DNA of 64,000 bases from JAKAWQ01 sp963840545 (GTDB lineage: Bacteria > Pseudomonadota > Alphaproteobacteria > Acetobacterales > Acetobacteraceae), in NCBI GenBank assembly GCA_963840545.1, contig CAWIZE010000001.1, forward strand, positions 769,957-833,956, read 5' to 3'. This document shows, piece after piece, positions 25,440-34,284 of this stretch (positions within the stretch are counted from its first letter, which is position 1; each line of letters starts with the position of its first letter). The notes beneath the pieces were generated by a model that did no database searches, had not been told where the DNA came from, and saw nothing but the letters and a program-made list of their open reading frames with translations. A program made the position numbers and the translations under genes.

Positions 25440-26877
25440 TTGGTAAGAAGCAGCGTCCTGGCCGCAGCGCGGCGGTTCACGGCGATCGGCGCGCGGCGCG
25501 CGGTGAGCGTCCTGGCCGCGCTGGCGCTCGCCGGCTGCGGCGGGCCGGGCAAGCCCGCGCCGCCCGTCAACCGGCCGCCGCCGTTCATCGGCAGCGTCGT
25601 CTCGCCCGAGCCGCTGGCCGGCGAGGTGGCGCGGCAGGTGCTGATGGAAGGCGGCAATGCGGCGGACGCCGCCGTGGCGCTCGGCTTCGCGCTCGCGGTG
25701 ACGCTGCCCTCGCGGGCCGGGCTCGGTGGCGGCGGGGCGTGCATGGTCTATGCCCGGGCGCCGAACGGCCCGGACAACGGCGTGCCGAATTCCGTCCTCT
25801 TCCTCCCCGCCGCGGCCGCCGGCGGGCTTGCGGGCGACCGCCCGGCCGCCGTGCCGATGCTGGCGCGCGGGCTCTATCTGCTCCATGCGCGCTACGGGCA
25901 CCTGCCGATCGAGCAGTTGATCGGCGATGCCCAGGCGATGGCGCGGCTCGGCGTGCCGGTCTCGCAGGCGCTGGCGAAGGACCTCGGCGCGGTGGCCGGG
26001 CCGCTGCTCGCCGATCCCGCGGCGCGCGCGGTCTTCGCCGGCCCCTCGGGCGCGCCGCTGGTGGCCGGGCAGGTGATGGTCCAGGCGGACCTTTCTGCGA
26101 ACTCTCTCGCAACTCCGGCTCAACGGCATCACCGACTTGTATGATGGGCCGCTTGGTCGCTCGCTCGCCTATGCGGCGACCGAGGCCGGCGGCGGCTTCA
26201 CCCTCGCGGATCTCACGCGCGCGGTGCCTGCCCTCGCCCCCCCGATCACCGTCCCGGCCGGGAACAACCGCGTCGCGTTCCTGCCGCCGCCGGCCGATGG
26301 CGGGCTCGCCGCGGCGGCCGCCTTCAGCGATCTCTGGCAGAACCCCGACGACCTCACGGGCGCGGCGGCGCACGCCGCCTCGGTCGCCGCCGCGTGGCGC
26401 GCCTCCGGTGGGGACCCGACGGCGCTGCTCGCGGCAAGAACCCTGCCGGCGGCGACGTTGCCGCCGCTGCCCGCCTCGGCGGCCTTCGCAACGGTCAACG
26501 CGCTGGGCAACGCGGTCTCCTGCGGCGTCACCATGAACAACCTTTTCGGCACCGGACGGATCGCGCCCGGCACCGGCGTGCTGCTCGCCGCGGCGCCGGG
26601 AAGCCGGCCGCCCTTGCTCGCCGCCGCGATCGCCTGGAACCGCAACATCCACGCCTTCCGTGCGGCGGTCGCGGGCTCGGGGCAGAACGGCGCGGCGCTC
26701 GCCGTGGCGGCGGCGATGGCGAACACGCTCCGGGCCAAGACGCCGATGCCGGTTCCCGTCCCGGAGCCCGGGCGCGCGCAGGTGATCGCGTGCAGCCGAT
26801 ACCTGCCCGACGTGGCCGCGTCCTGCCAGGCTGCCACCGATCCGCGCGCGAACGGGTACGCGTTCAGCGGCGGCTGA
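25440..26877 (+). pseudogene. Gamma-glutamyltransferase-like lipoprotein, frameshifted
   Basis: A TTG at 25440 (AGGAAGA six bases upstream) opens a lipoprotein leader (VSVLAALALAGC) and a GGT-like large subunit (EGGNAADAAVALGFALAVTLPSRAGLGGGG). One extra A at 26100/26101 breaks the frame after VQADLSA; removing it continues TLSQLRLNGITDLYDGPLGR into the second frame, which runs to TGA 26877. The usual TTHFSVVD segment holding the autoprocessing Thr reads SAAFATVNALGNAVS, so the canonical nucleophile is replaced. It may therefore be a non-canonical paralogue as well as frameshifted. Whether the indel is real or an error is open. Confidence 0.65.
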
Positions 26878-26980
26878 CGAAGCAAAGAGTTGCGGCGGCT
26901 GACGAAGCAAAGAGTTGCGGCGGCTGACGAAGCAAAGAGTTGCGGCGGCTGACGAAGCGAAGAGTTGCGGCGGCTGAATG
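26867..26980 (+). repeat. 25-bp tandem repeat, four copies plus a partial
   Basis: Units begin at 26867, 26892, 26917 and 26942; the first three are identical, the fourth has one substitution, and a truncated fifth ends near 26980. The core is GCTGACGAAGCAAAGAGTT. The stop codon of the GGT-like gene is inside unit 1. Confidence 0.9.
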
Positions 26981-27049
26981 CCGCTCAAAATCGGAAGCGC
27001 CGCCGCGCGGCCCGCACGGCTCGCGGTCGTGCGACAAGCAAGGAAGATT

Positions 27050-27169
27050 GTTCTCTTTTGAAAAAGAGAACCAGAAAACTTCCATCCTGCGATCGGAGTC
27101 CTCCGCCGAGGCCGGGTCCAGGATGACGGAGAAAAGTCTTTTTGCTTCTTTTTCTTCAGAAAAAGAAGG
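27050..27169. terminator. Two A/T-rich perfect hairpins between convergent genes
   Basis: GTTCTCTTTT/AAAAGAGAAC with a 2-base loop (27050-27071) and CTTCTTTTTCT/AGAAAAAGAAG with a 2-base loop (27146-27169). Both have T- or A-runs, so either strand could terminate. They separate the GGT-like gene from the convergent P1 peptidase. Confidence 0.6.
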
Positions 27170-27176
27170 ACTCTTC

Positions 27177-28247
27177 CTACGCCGGGCGACGGCGAGCCAT
27201 CACGCGCACGAGGTCCTCGAGGGGCAGCGCATAGGCGGTGCGGCCATCCCGCCCCGTCATCGTTTCGGCCGCGGTGAGCGCGTTGAGGATCGCCTCCTCG
27301 GTCGCCTCGGCGGCGGCCTGGAAGAGCGGCGTCATCTGCTCGGGGGCGAGCATCCGAACGGTTGCCACCGCCTCGCCCTCGCGAACATGGTTGGCGGTCG
27401 AGAAGGCGAGAAAAATGTCGCCGCTGCCGTTGGCGCCGAAGCCGCCGACCCAGGCAAGGCCGGTGGCGGCGCGGCGGGCGAGACGCTGGCACTGGATCGG
27501 CAGCAGCGGCGCGTCGGTCGCCAGCACGACGATGATCGACCCCGCCTCCGGCGCGGGCGCGCGGTGCGAGGGCACCACGGCGGGCCCGATCTCGCGGCCG
27601 ACCGGCGCGCCATCGACGCGCAGCATCTCGCGCGCGCCGTAATTCGCCTGGACCAGCGCGCCGACGACGAAGCGCTCGCCCGCCGCGGCGGCGACGCGGG
27701 AGGAGGTGCCGGTGCCGCCCTTGAACTCATGGCAGATCATCCCGGTGCCGCCGCCGACATTGCCCTCCGCGAGCGGGCCGGAGGCGGCGGCTTCGAACGC
27801 GGCAAAGGCGTGTCCGGCGGTGATCGGAAACGTCTCGCTCCGGCTCAGCCATCCGTCATAGGTCTCGGCGACCACCGGCAGAAGGAACTTCTGCGGCGCG
27901 CCCTCGCGGATGGCGAGCGCGCAGATCGCATCGCGCACGGTGCCGACCGAGAAGGTGTTGGTGATGCCGATCGGCGCGCCGAGGATGCCCTGCTCGGCGA
28001 GCCAGGGCAGGCCGGTCATCTCGCCGTTGCCGTTGAAGGAATGGAAGCCGGCGAAGACGGCATCGACCCAGATCCCGTCGCGCCGCGGCCAGATCGCGGT
28101 CACGCCGGTCCGCACGATCTCGGGTTCGTCGCGGATCACCGTCGCGTAGCCGACCGCGACGCCGGGAACATCGGTGATCGCGTTCCATTGCCCGGTCGGC
28201 AGGAGGCCGGTGGAAAGACCGAGATGGCGCAGGCGCGCGCGCGGCAT
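27177..28247 (-). CDS. P1-family peptidase (DmpA-type, autoprocessing)
   Basis: 356 aa. N-terminal NAITDVPGVAVGYATV and FAGFHSFNGNGEMTGLPWLAEQG are typical of the family. EGNVGGGTGMICHEFKGGTGTSSR contains the self-cleavage and nucleophile site (before Ser in GTSSR), giving alpha and beta chains. DmpA-like enzymes are aminopeptidases for D/L- or beta-amino acid amides and short peptides. It lies 25 bp after DUF2950 on the same strand and may be the last gene of that cluster. No signal peptide is seen. Confidence 0.85.
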   Translation of the reverse strand: MPRARLRHLGLSTGLLPTGQWNAITDVPGVAVGYATVIRDEPEIVRTGVTAIWPRRDGIWVDAVFAGFHSFNGNGEMTGLPWLAEQGILGAPIGITNTFSVGTVRDAICALAIREGAPQKFLLPVVAETYDGWLSRSETFPITAGHAFAAFEAAASGPLAEGNVGGGTGMICHEFKGGTGTSSRVAAAAGERFVVGALVQANYGAREMLRVDGAPVGREIGPAVVPSHRAPAPEAGSIIVVLATDAPLLPIQCQRLARRAATGLAWVGGFGANGSGDIFLAFSTANHVREGEAVATVRMLAPEQMTPLFQAAAEATEEAILNALTAAETMTGRDGRTAYALPLEDLVRVMARRRPA

Positions 28248-28272
28248 GGCGTTCAGACCCGTGGGGTCGAAA

Positions 28273-29271
28273 TCAGTGACCGACGAGCTCGACGCGCGCC
28301 CAGCTCAGGTCGGGATCGAAGAGGGACATGGCCGACGCGAGCGCGGCGGTGCCGGGACCGAGATCCTTCTGGAAGACGACGCCGTCCTCGCCGACGACGA
28401 AGGTCATGATCCCGGAGGAGCCGTAGGAGGCGGGCCAGGCGACGAGGGCGAAGCCGCCGGTCATCTGCCCGTTGACCACGAAATCCTTCGCCCCGCCGGG
28501 AGCATTGGCGCCGCGCGCCTTCAGGATGCGGAAATAATAACCCTGGTAGGGCGTGGGCTTGCCGGCCGCCAGCTCGCCGGGATAGCCCTGGGCCTCGGCT
28601 GTCGCCACGAGCGGCCCGAGCGGGCTCTCCGCGGCGTCCGCCGAAGCCGGCCAATAAAGGCCGTCCTGCTGGCCGGGCGTGCTGACGAACCGCTCGGCGT
28701 ACTCGGCATGGCCTTGCTTGCCCGTCAGCACGAAATATTCGCGCTCGGCATCGACGCAGCCGAGCAGCGTCCGGATGGCCTCGATCTCGTTGCGGCCGAT
28801 CCGCCGATCGACCAGCTCCTGCGCGCCCGCCGCGGAGTCGAAACGCCACCGCCCGTTGGCCTCGACGATCGGGATCGGGAGCTGCCAATCGTTCTTGCCG
28901 ACCTCGAGCATCATCTCCCCGGCGCCGGCCGGATCGAGCGCGTGATGCTCGGCGTAGGATGCGAGGAACCGCTTGGCGGCCTCGGCGTCGGCAACAGGAT
29001 CGCCCGATGAGACCAGCGTCTCGCTGCCCGGGCCGAGCACGGCGTAAAGCCCCTGCGGGATGTTGGCCTGCACGGCGGCGACGAGCGCCGCCACCGCCTG
29101 ATCGGGGGTGGCAAAGGTCTGCTGTTGCGTCGCGGCGGCCTGCGCCGACGAAAGCGCGGGCGCCGCCAGCACGGGCACCGTGAACAGGGGCACCGTGAAC
29201 AGGGGCGCCAGCAGCGCCGCGAGCGCCAGGCGACGAAGGAGGCGAAAGCCGGGTCCGGCATTGATCCTCAT
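28273..29271 (-). CDS. DUF2950 family secreted protein
   Basis: 332 aa from ATG 29271 (GGGAGGA upstream). A long signal peptide (about 1-45) is followed by a mature DUF2950 domain: QTFATPDQAVAALVAAVQA, WQLPIPIVEANGRWRFDSAAGAQELVDRRIGRNE, and YQGYYFRILKARG. Function of the family is not known. It regularly accompanies DUF3300 proteins, as here, 28 bp away. The signal contains a duplicated FTVP segment. Confidence 0.8.
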   Translation of the reverse strand: MRINAGPGFRLLRRLALAALLAPLFTVPLFTVPVLAAPALSSAQAAATQQQTFATPDQAVAALVAAVQANIPQGLYAVLGPGSETLVSSGDPVADAEAAKRFLASYAEHHALDPAGAGEMMLEVGKNDWQLPIPIVEANGRWRFDSAAGAQELVDRRIGRNEIEAIRTLLGCVDAEREYFVLTGKQGHAEYAERFVSTPGQQDGLYWPASADAAESPLGPLVATAEAQGYPGELAAGKPTPYQGYYFRILKARGANAPGGAKDFVVNGQMTGGFALVAWPASYGSSGIMTFVVGEDGVVFQKDLGPGTAALASAMSLFDPDLSWARVELVGH

Positions 29272-29299
29272 GCGGGTCCTCCCTTCATCGACGCCCCCT

Positions 29300-30664
29300 T
29301 CATCGACGATATACGGCGGCGCCGCCGGCTGGCCGCCCTCCGCCGCCGGCGCGACTTGGCTGGCTGAAGCTGCGGCTCTGGGCGCCGCGGTTGCCGTACT
29401 GGGCGGCGCGCGCGCCTTCGTTGACGCCGCCGAACGCACCGCTCGGCGGGCTGGATCGGGGCGGGACGGCGGGGCGCGAGACGTTCGCGGGCGGGGTTCG
29501 GGGCGCACCGGCAGGCGGCGTGGCCGGCCGGTTGGCGCCAGCGGGCGGCGTTGCCGGCCGGTTGGCCGGAGGCTGGCCCGCGACGGGACGGTTGGCCGGC
29601 TGCCCCGGAGGCGTCGCGGGACGGTTCGGCGCCTGGGCCGGCCCCGCCGGACGGTTCGCCGGCGGTCCGGGCGGCCGCGCGCCGGTCCCGGGCGGCGGCC
29701 GGCTCACCAGCCCGGACGGCACCTGCACGGCCTGGCGGCCGATCGCGTTCGGCGGCAGCCCGTTCAGCCGCGCCGGAGCGCCGACCGGTCCGGCCGGGGC
29801 ACGCACCGGACGCCCGCCGACGCCGGGCGGCGGCGCACGCCAGACATTGGATTGGATCGCCGTCCGATTGACGTTGATGGTGTTGTAGCGATTGACGTTC
29901 ACGTTGACGTTGCCCCGGTACCATGAGGGCTGGGCCCAGCCCCACAAGGAACCAACGACGGCGACGCCGGCCGCGAAGGCAAGGCCCGCGACGAAGGCGT
30001 TGGCGGCGACATAGCCGGGCGGCGGCGGGAAATAGACGGGAGGCAGGGCCGGGTAGGGCCAGGCGCCATAGACCACGGTCGGGTTATAGACCGGCACGTA
30101 CACCACCTGCGGGTTCGCCGGCTGGATCACGATCGCGCCCTGCTCGGAGGTCACGCTCTGCTGCGCCGTGCTCGCCAGCGTGCCGGCCTGCTCGGCCTGC
30201 GCCCGCAGGCGCTGGACGGAGCCCATCACGTCCGCCTGCTGGGTGGCGAAGGCGTAGCCCAGCTGCTGGGTCCAGCCGAGGTTGCTGTTCAGCATCGACA
30301 GCACCTGCGGGAACGGCACCAGCGACTTCACGCTCGGGTCCCAGCTCTGGCTCGCCAGCGCCTGGGTGAGCGCATCGCCCTGGAGCTGCGCATTGCCAGG
30401 CTGCTCGAGCCACCGCGACGCCTCGACGATCTCCACCGGAAAGGTTGAGGCCATCAGGATCTGGGTCAGCAGCGCGTCCGGATAGAGCGCGATCGGCGCC
30501 AACAGCGCGTCGAGCTGTTCGGGATTGAAGGTCGTCGATGTGGTCCCTTGGGCGCTCGCCGCCCCCTGGGCCAACGCGGCTCGAGGCGCCAGCACCCAGG
30601 GCTGCGGCAAGGGCAGGACGAACGCCATCCCCAGGGCCAGAACGCGGAGGGCACGCCTGCGCAT
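29300..30664 (-). CDS. DUF3300 family protein with Pro/Arg/Ala-rich C-terminal tail
   Basis: 454 aa. A signal peptide spans about 1-33. The DUF3300 domain spans about 45-260: TFNPEQLDALLAPIALYPDALLTQILMASTFP, VVYVPVYNPTVVYGAWPYP, and a membrane-like AGLAFAAGVAVVGSLWGWAQ segment. A long low-complexity tail with repeats of the type RPATPPAGAN follows and ends RRAGGGGRPAGG-like. The tail could bind cell wall or surface polymers. It is the middle gene of the SYLF-DUF3300-DUF2950 run, with 18 and 28 bp spacers. Confidence 0.8.
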   Translation of the reverse strand: MRRRALRVLALGMAFVLPLPQPWVLAPRAALAQGAASAQGTTSTTFNPEQLDALLAPIALYPDALLTQILMASTFPVEIVEASRWLEQPGNAQLQGDALTQALASQSWDPSVKSLVPFPQVLSMLNSNLGWTQQLGYAFATQQADVMGSVQRLRAQAEQAGTLASTAQQSVTSEQGAIVIQPANPQVVYVPVYNPTVVYGAWPYPALPPVYFPPPPGYVAANAFVAGLAFAAGVAVVGSLWGWAQPSWYRGNVNVNVNRYNTINVNRTAIQSNVWRAPPPGVGGRPVRAPAGPVGAPARLNGLPPNAIGRQAVQVPSGLVSRPPPGTGARPPGPPANRPAGPAQAPNRPATPPGQPANRPVAGQPPANRPATPPAGANRPATPPAGAPRTPPANVSRPAVPPRSSPPSGAFGGVNEGARAAQYGNRGAQSRSFSQPSRAGGGGRPAGGAAVYRR

Positions 30665-30682
30665 CGAACGATCTCCGCCCGC

Positions 30683-31339
30683 CTAGTTCGGATAGATGTG
30701 GGTGATCTTCGAGCCTTCGATGCTGAGGCCGGCCATCAGCCCCTGCTGGCCGAACGGCACGGCATAGACGTCCTGGGTGAGCGTCGTGCTGGTGACGCTG
30801 GCAGCGGCCCCCTTGTCGAGCACGACGACCGAGGGGCCCGAGCCGATCGCCCAGCCCTGGCTCGACTTGAGGTAGTTCAGCGCGGAATCGGTCATGAAGA
30901 AGAGCGCGTAGCTGAAGGCCTGGGCGCCGAACTGGAGGCCGAAGGAGAGTGCGGAGATGTTGTAGTAGCCGACCGCGCTGCCATTGACGAGCAGCGCGCC
31001 GTCCCCCGTCTGCCCGCCGACGAAGAAGCCGCCCTTGACGATCTGCGGGAAGACCAGGATGGCCCGCGCGCGCTGGCCGAGCGTGCGCGTATGCGGCTCA
31101 TCGGAGTAGAGCTGCTGCAGCGCCGTCAGCGCGTCCTGGGTGATCGAGCGCGCCGAGGCGGCCTCGGCCTCGCGCGGCTCGAGGGCCAGCGCCCCGGCGA
31201 GAACCGCCCCCGCGAAGACCGCCGCGGAGCCAAGCAGCCCACCCTTGGCGAGCAGGCCGCGCCTGGTGCACAGGCCGCGCCCGGTGCACAGGCGGCGCCT
31301 GGCGAGCAGGCCGGGCCTGGTCTCGGAAACGTGCATCAT
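30683..31339 (-). CDS. SYLF-domain (YSC84-like) lipid-binding protein, exported
   Basis: 218 aa from ATG 31339 (or the adjacent ATG 31336), both just behind AAGGAGG. The SYLF domain covers about 70-218: SDEPHTRTLGQRARAILVFPQIVKGGFFVGGQTGDGALL and GLQFGAQAFSYALFFMTDSALNYL. The family binds phosphoinositides or other lipids. The N-terminal region before the hydrophobic signal core consists of four six-residue units (RRRLCT/GRGLCT type) encoded by an 18-bp tandem repeat. First gene of the envelope cluster. Confidence 0.8.
   Translation of the reverse strand: MMHVSETRPGLLARRRLCTGRGLCTRRGLLAKGGLLGSAAVFAGAVLAGALALEPREAEAASARSITQDALTALQQLYSDEPHTRTLGQRARAILVFPQIVKGGFFVGGQTGDGALLVNGSAVGYYNISALSFGLQFGAQAFSYALFFMTDSALNYLKSSQGWAIGSGPSVVVLDKGAAASVTSTTLTQDVYAVPFGQQGLMAGLSIEGSKITHIYPN
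31250..31321 (-). repeat. 18-bp tandem repeat (four copies) in the SYLF gene's signal region
   Basis: Units at 31250, 31268, 31286 and 31304, each with a few substitutions (core CAGGCCGCGCC). Each adds six residues with one to three Arg ahead of the signal's hydrophobic core. Confidence 0.85.
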
Positions 31340-31460
31340 GACCTCCTTCATCGTCGCCATCGAATCTGCCGGTGTCCGACGCTCGTTTCAACCGCGGCGA
31401 GAATAGGCGCCGCGCGGCCGGCGCGGAAGAGCGGCCCCCCACCGGATCAATGCACCCGGA

Positions 31461-32108
31461 TCAGTGCGCCTTCAGATCCTGCCGAACGCTGAACGAAGGT
31501 TCGGTCTTGGAGCGCACCTCCTCGATCGTCACGTCCGGCGCCAGCTCGAGCAGGGTGAGCCCATCGGCGCCGACCTCCAGCACCGCAAGGTCGGTGATGA
31601 TGAGATCGACGACGCCCTGGCCGGTCAGCGGCAGCGAGCACCGCCTGAGGATCTTCGGCTCGCCCTTGGCGATGTGCTCCATCACTACGACGACGCGCGG
31701 AACCCCGGCGACGAGGTCCATCGCGCCCCCCATTCCCTTGACCATCTTGCCGGGCACCATCCAGTTCGCGAGGTCGCCGTTCTCCGCCACCTGCAGCGCG
31801 CCGAGGACGGAGATATCGATATGCCCGCCTCGCACCATGCCGAAGGAGGCGGCGCTGTCGAAATAGGAGCTGAGCGGAAGCTCGGTCACCGTCTGCTTGC
31901 CGGCGTTGATCAGGTCGGCGTCCTCCTCGCCCTCGAAGGGAAAAGGTCCCGTTCCGAGCATGCCGTTCTCGCTGTGCAGCAGGATCGTCATGCCCTCCGG
32001 GATGTGGTTGGCGACCAATGTCGGAATGCCGATCCCGAGATTGACGTAGAATCCGTCCTGCAATTCGCGCGCGGCGCGGGCGGCCATCTCATCGCGGGTC
32101 CAGGGCAT
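31461..32108 (-). CDS. 3-oxoacid CoA-transferase subunit B (SCOT type)
   Basis: 215 aa. The catalytic Glu motif is SENGMLGTGPFP, preceded by VNLGIGIPTLVANHI; family blocks FGMVRGGHIDISVLGA and NWMVPGKMVKGMGGAMDLV are intact. With subunit A it transfers CoA between succinyl-CoA and a 3-oxo acid (acetoacetate or 3-oxoadipate). The SCOT versus PcaJ choice is not settled by sequence; the PcaB-like gene upstream favours a link to aromatic degradation. Confidence 0.85.
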   Translation of the reverse strand: MPWTRDEMAARAARELQDGFYVNLGIGIPTLVANHIPEGMTILLHSENGMLGTGPFPFEGEEDADLINAGKQTVTELPLSSYFDSAASFGMVRGGHIDISVLGALQVAENGDLANWMVPGKMVKGMGGAMDLVAGVPRVVVVMEHIAKGEPKILRRCSLPLTGQGVVDLIITDLAVLEVGADGLTLLELAPDVTIEEVRSKTEPSFSVRQDLKAH

Positions 32109-32119
32109 AACGAGCCTCC

Positions 32120-32827
32120 TCAGTAACGCTTGCGTACCGTGCGCTGCTCGATCGGCTTGTGGGCGGTTTCCAGCCTGACGATGCGGTTGACGAAGATGCC
32201 GGGAGTGACGATGTGGTCGCCATCGATCCGGCCGTTCTCGACCAGCTGCTCGACCTCGGCGACCGTCACCTTCGCGGCGGTGGCCATGATCGGGTTGAAG
32301 TTCCGCGCCGTCTTCCGATAGACGAGATTGCCTTCATGATCCGCCGTCCAGGCATGGACGATCGCGAGATCGGCGATCAGCCCCCGCTCCATCACGTAGG
32401 TCTTGCCGTCGAACAGCTTCGTCTCCTTGCCCTCGGCGATCGCGGTGCCGGCGCCGGTCGCGGTGTAGAAGGCGGGAATGCCGGCGCCGCCGGCGCGAAT
32501 CCGTTCCGCGAGCGTGCCCTGCGGGTTGAACTCGATCTCGAGCTCGCCGGCGAGATATTGGCGCGCGAAGGTCGCGTTCTCCCCCACGTACGAGCTGATC
32601 ATTTTGCGAATTTGCCGCGTCTCGAGGAGGATGCCGAGCCCGGCGCCGTCGATCCCGGCATTGTTCGAAACCACGGTGAGGTTCTTCACGCCCGAATCGC
32701 GGATCGCCGCGATCAGGGCGCCGGGGATGCCGCAAAGCCCGAAGCCGCCGGACATGATCAGCATGCCGTCTTTCAGGAGGCCGGCCAGCGCGTCCCCGGC
32801 ACTCGGATAGACCTTGTTCACCGCCAT
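32120..32827 (-). CDS. 3-oxoacid CoA-transferase subunit A (SCOT type)
   Basis: 235 aa from ATG 32827. The VNKVYPSAGDAL start, the glycine loop IMSGGFGLCGIPGALI, NNAGIDGAGLG and GGAGIPAFYTATGAGT are conserved in CoA-transferase subunit A. Subunit B starts 11 bp downstream; the PcaB-like gene stops 17 bp upstream. All three are likely co-transcribed. Confidence 0.86.
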   Translation of the reverse strand: MAVNKVYPSAGDALAGLLKDGMLIMSGGFGLCGIPGALIAAIRDSGVKNLTVVSNNAGIDGAGLGILLETRQIRKMISSYVGENATFARQYLAGELEIEFNPQGTLAERIRAGGAGIPAFYTATGAGTAIAEGKETKLFDGKTYVMERGLIADLAIVHAWTADHEGNLVYRKTARNFNPIMATAAKVTVAEVEQLVENGRIDGDHIVTPGIFVNRIVRLETAHKPIEQRTVRKRY

Positions 32828-32844
32828 CGCGATTGCGCTCTCCT

Positions 32845-34185
32845 TCAGGCCACGGCCCCGAGCACGCGGTCGATGAAACCCGACGCGCTGCCGAGATAGT
32901 TCGCGGGATCGGTGAGCCGGCCGATCGCCGCTTCGTCGAGATGCGCCGTGACCGCCGGCTCGGCCGCGAGTGCCGCGGCCAGCGTCATGCGCTCCTCGCG
33001 CGCCCGGCTCGCGGCCCGGGCGACGACATGATGCGCCTCGCCGCGGCCGAGATGCGGGGCGAGGCCCATCATCACCGCCTCCGCCAGGATCAGCCCGCCG
33101 CCTTCCTCGAGATTGGCGCGCATCCGCGCCGCATCGACCACCATGCCCTCGGCGATGCTGCGCGCGTGCAGAAGCGCGCCGTGGGTGAGGACGAAGGCCT
33201 GCGGCAGCGCCAGCAGCTCGGCCTGCCAAGGCCCGGTCGCGCGCTCGTGGTCTGCCGCCATCGCTCCCAGCATCACCGGCACCAGCGCCGCCACGACGCG
33301 CGCCGCGGCGAGGATATATTCGGAGGCGATCGGGTTGCGCTTCTGCGGCATCGTCGAGGAGGCGCCGCGCCCCGGGACATAGGGCTCGGCAAGCTCGGAC
33401 ACTTCGGACTGCGCGAGCAGGGCGACGTCGGTCGCGATCTTGGCGAGGCTGCCCGAAACCAGCCCGAGGAAGCACGCCACTTCGGCGAAGCCGTCGCGCG
33501 CGGCGTGCCACGGCGCGGCCGGCGCGGCGAGGCCGAGCTCCGCGGCAAGCCCCTCCATCACCCCGAGCCCCTCGGCGCCGAGCGAGGCGAGCGTGCCCGC
33601 CGCGCCGGCGAACTGCACCTGCTCGACGCGGGCGCGGATCGCGGAGAGCCGGGCAAGGTGGGTGACGAGGGGCTGCATCCAGACCGCGCATTTGAGGCCG
33701 AAGGTGATCGGCAGCGCCTGTTGCAAATGCGTCCGCCCCGCCATCACGGTATGCCGGTGGGTCTCCGCCTGGCGGGCGAGCGCCCGCACGATCGCCGCGA
33801 TCTCGTCCCGGATCAGGTCGAGCCCGTCCCGGACCAGGAGCACCATGGCGGTGTCCATGATGTCCTGGGTGGTCGCGCCCCAATGGGTCCAGCCTCCGGC
33901 CTCGCCGGCCCGCGCGCTTAAGGACGCGACTACGCCGACGACCGGGTAGCCGACAATGCGCACGCTCGCCGCGAGCGCCGCCGCCTCCAGGGGGCCGGCG
34001 GCGGCTTGCGCAATACGCTCGGCAGCCGCGGCCGGAATGATCCCGAGCCGCGCCTCGACCCGCGCCAGCGCGGCCTCCACTTCCAGCATGCGCCCGAGAT
34101 AGGCACCATCGTCGAAGACCGCACGCATCGGGTCGGACCCGTAGAGCGTGCCGAACACCGGGCTGTCGGCGGGATTGACGGGCAT
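32845..34185 (-). CDS. pcaB: 3-carboxy-cis,cis-muconate cycloisomerase (PcaB-like) of the fumarase/aspartase superfamily
   Basis: 446 aa from ATG 34185. The superfamily signature SSTMPQKRNP is present, with THWGATTQDIMDTA (catalytic region) and MAGRTHLQQALPITFG. Adenylosuccinate lyase is the alternative, but the length, QQALPITFG and the adjacent CoA-transferase pair favour PcaB in the protocatechuate branch. No pcaC, pcaD or pcaGH is in the window. Divergent from the NDH-2 gene with ~100 bp between the starts. Confidence 0.75.
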   Translation of the reverse strand: MPVNPADSPVFGTLYGSDPMRAVFDDGAYLGRMLEVEAALARVEARLGIIPAAAAERIAQAAAGPLEAAALAASVRIVGYPVVGVVASLSARAGEAGGWTHWGATTQDIMDTAMVLLVRDGLDLIRDEIAAIVRALARQAETHRHTVMAGRTHLQQALPITFGLKCAVWMQPLVTHLARLSAIRARVEQVQFAGAAGTLASLGAEGLGVMEGLAAELGLAAPAAPWHAARDGFAEVACFLGLVSGSLAKIATDVALLAQSEVSELAEPYVPGRGASSTMPQKRNPIASEYILAAARVVAALVPVMLGAMAADHERATGPWQAELLALPQAFVLTHGALLHARSIAEGMVVDAARMRANLEEGGGLILAEAVMMGLAPHLGRGEAHHVVARAASRAREERMTLAAALAAEPAVTAHLDEAAIGRLTDPANYLGSASGFIDRVLGAVA

Positions 34186-34284
34186 GGAGAATCGCTCAGC
34201 TTCGCGGGATTGCGGCCGCGGCCGCGACGCACCGGGCGCGACAATCATGCATCGGTCTGGCATGGTCAAGCGCGGGGGCGCGGC

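Noticed and set aside
26867..26980. CRISPR-like array
   Set aside because: Tandem 25-bp units have no intervening spacers.
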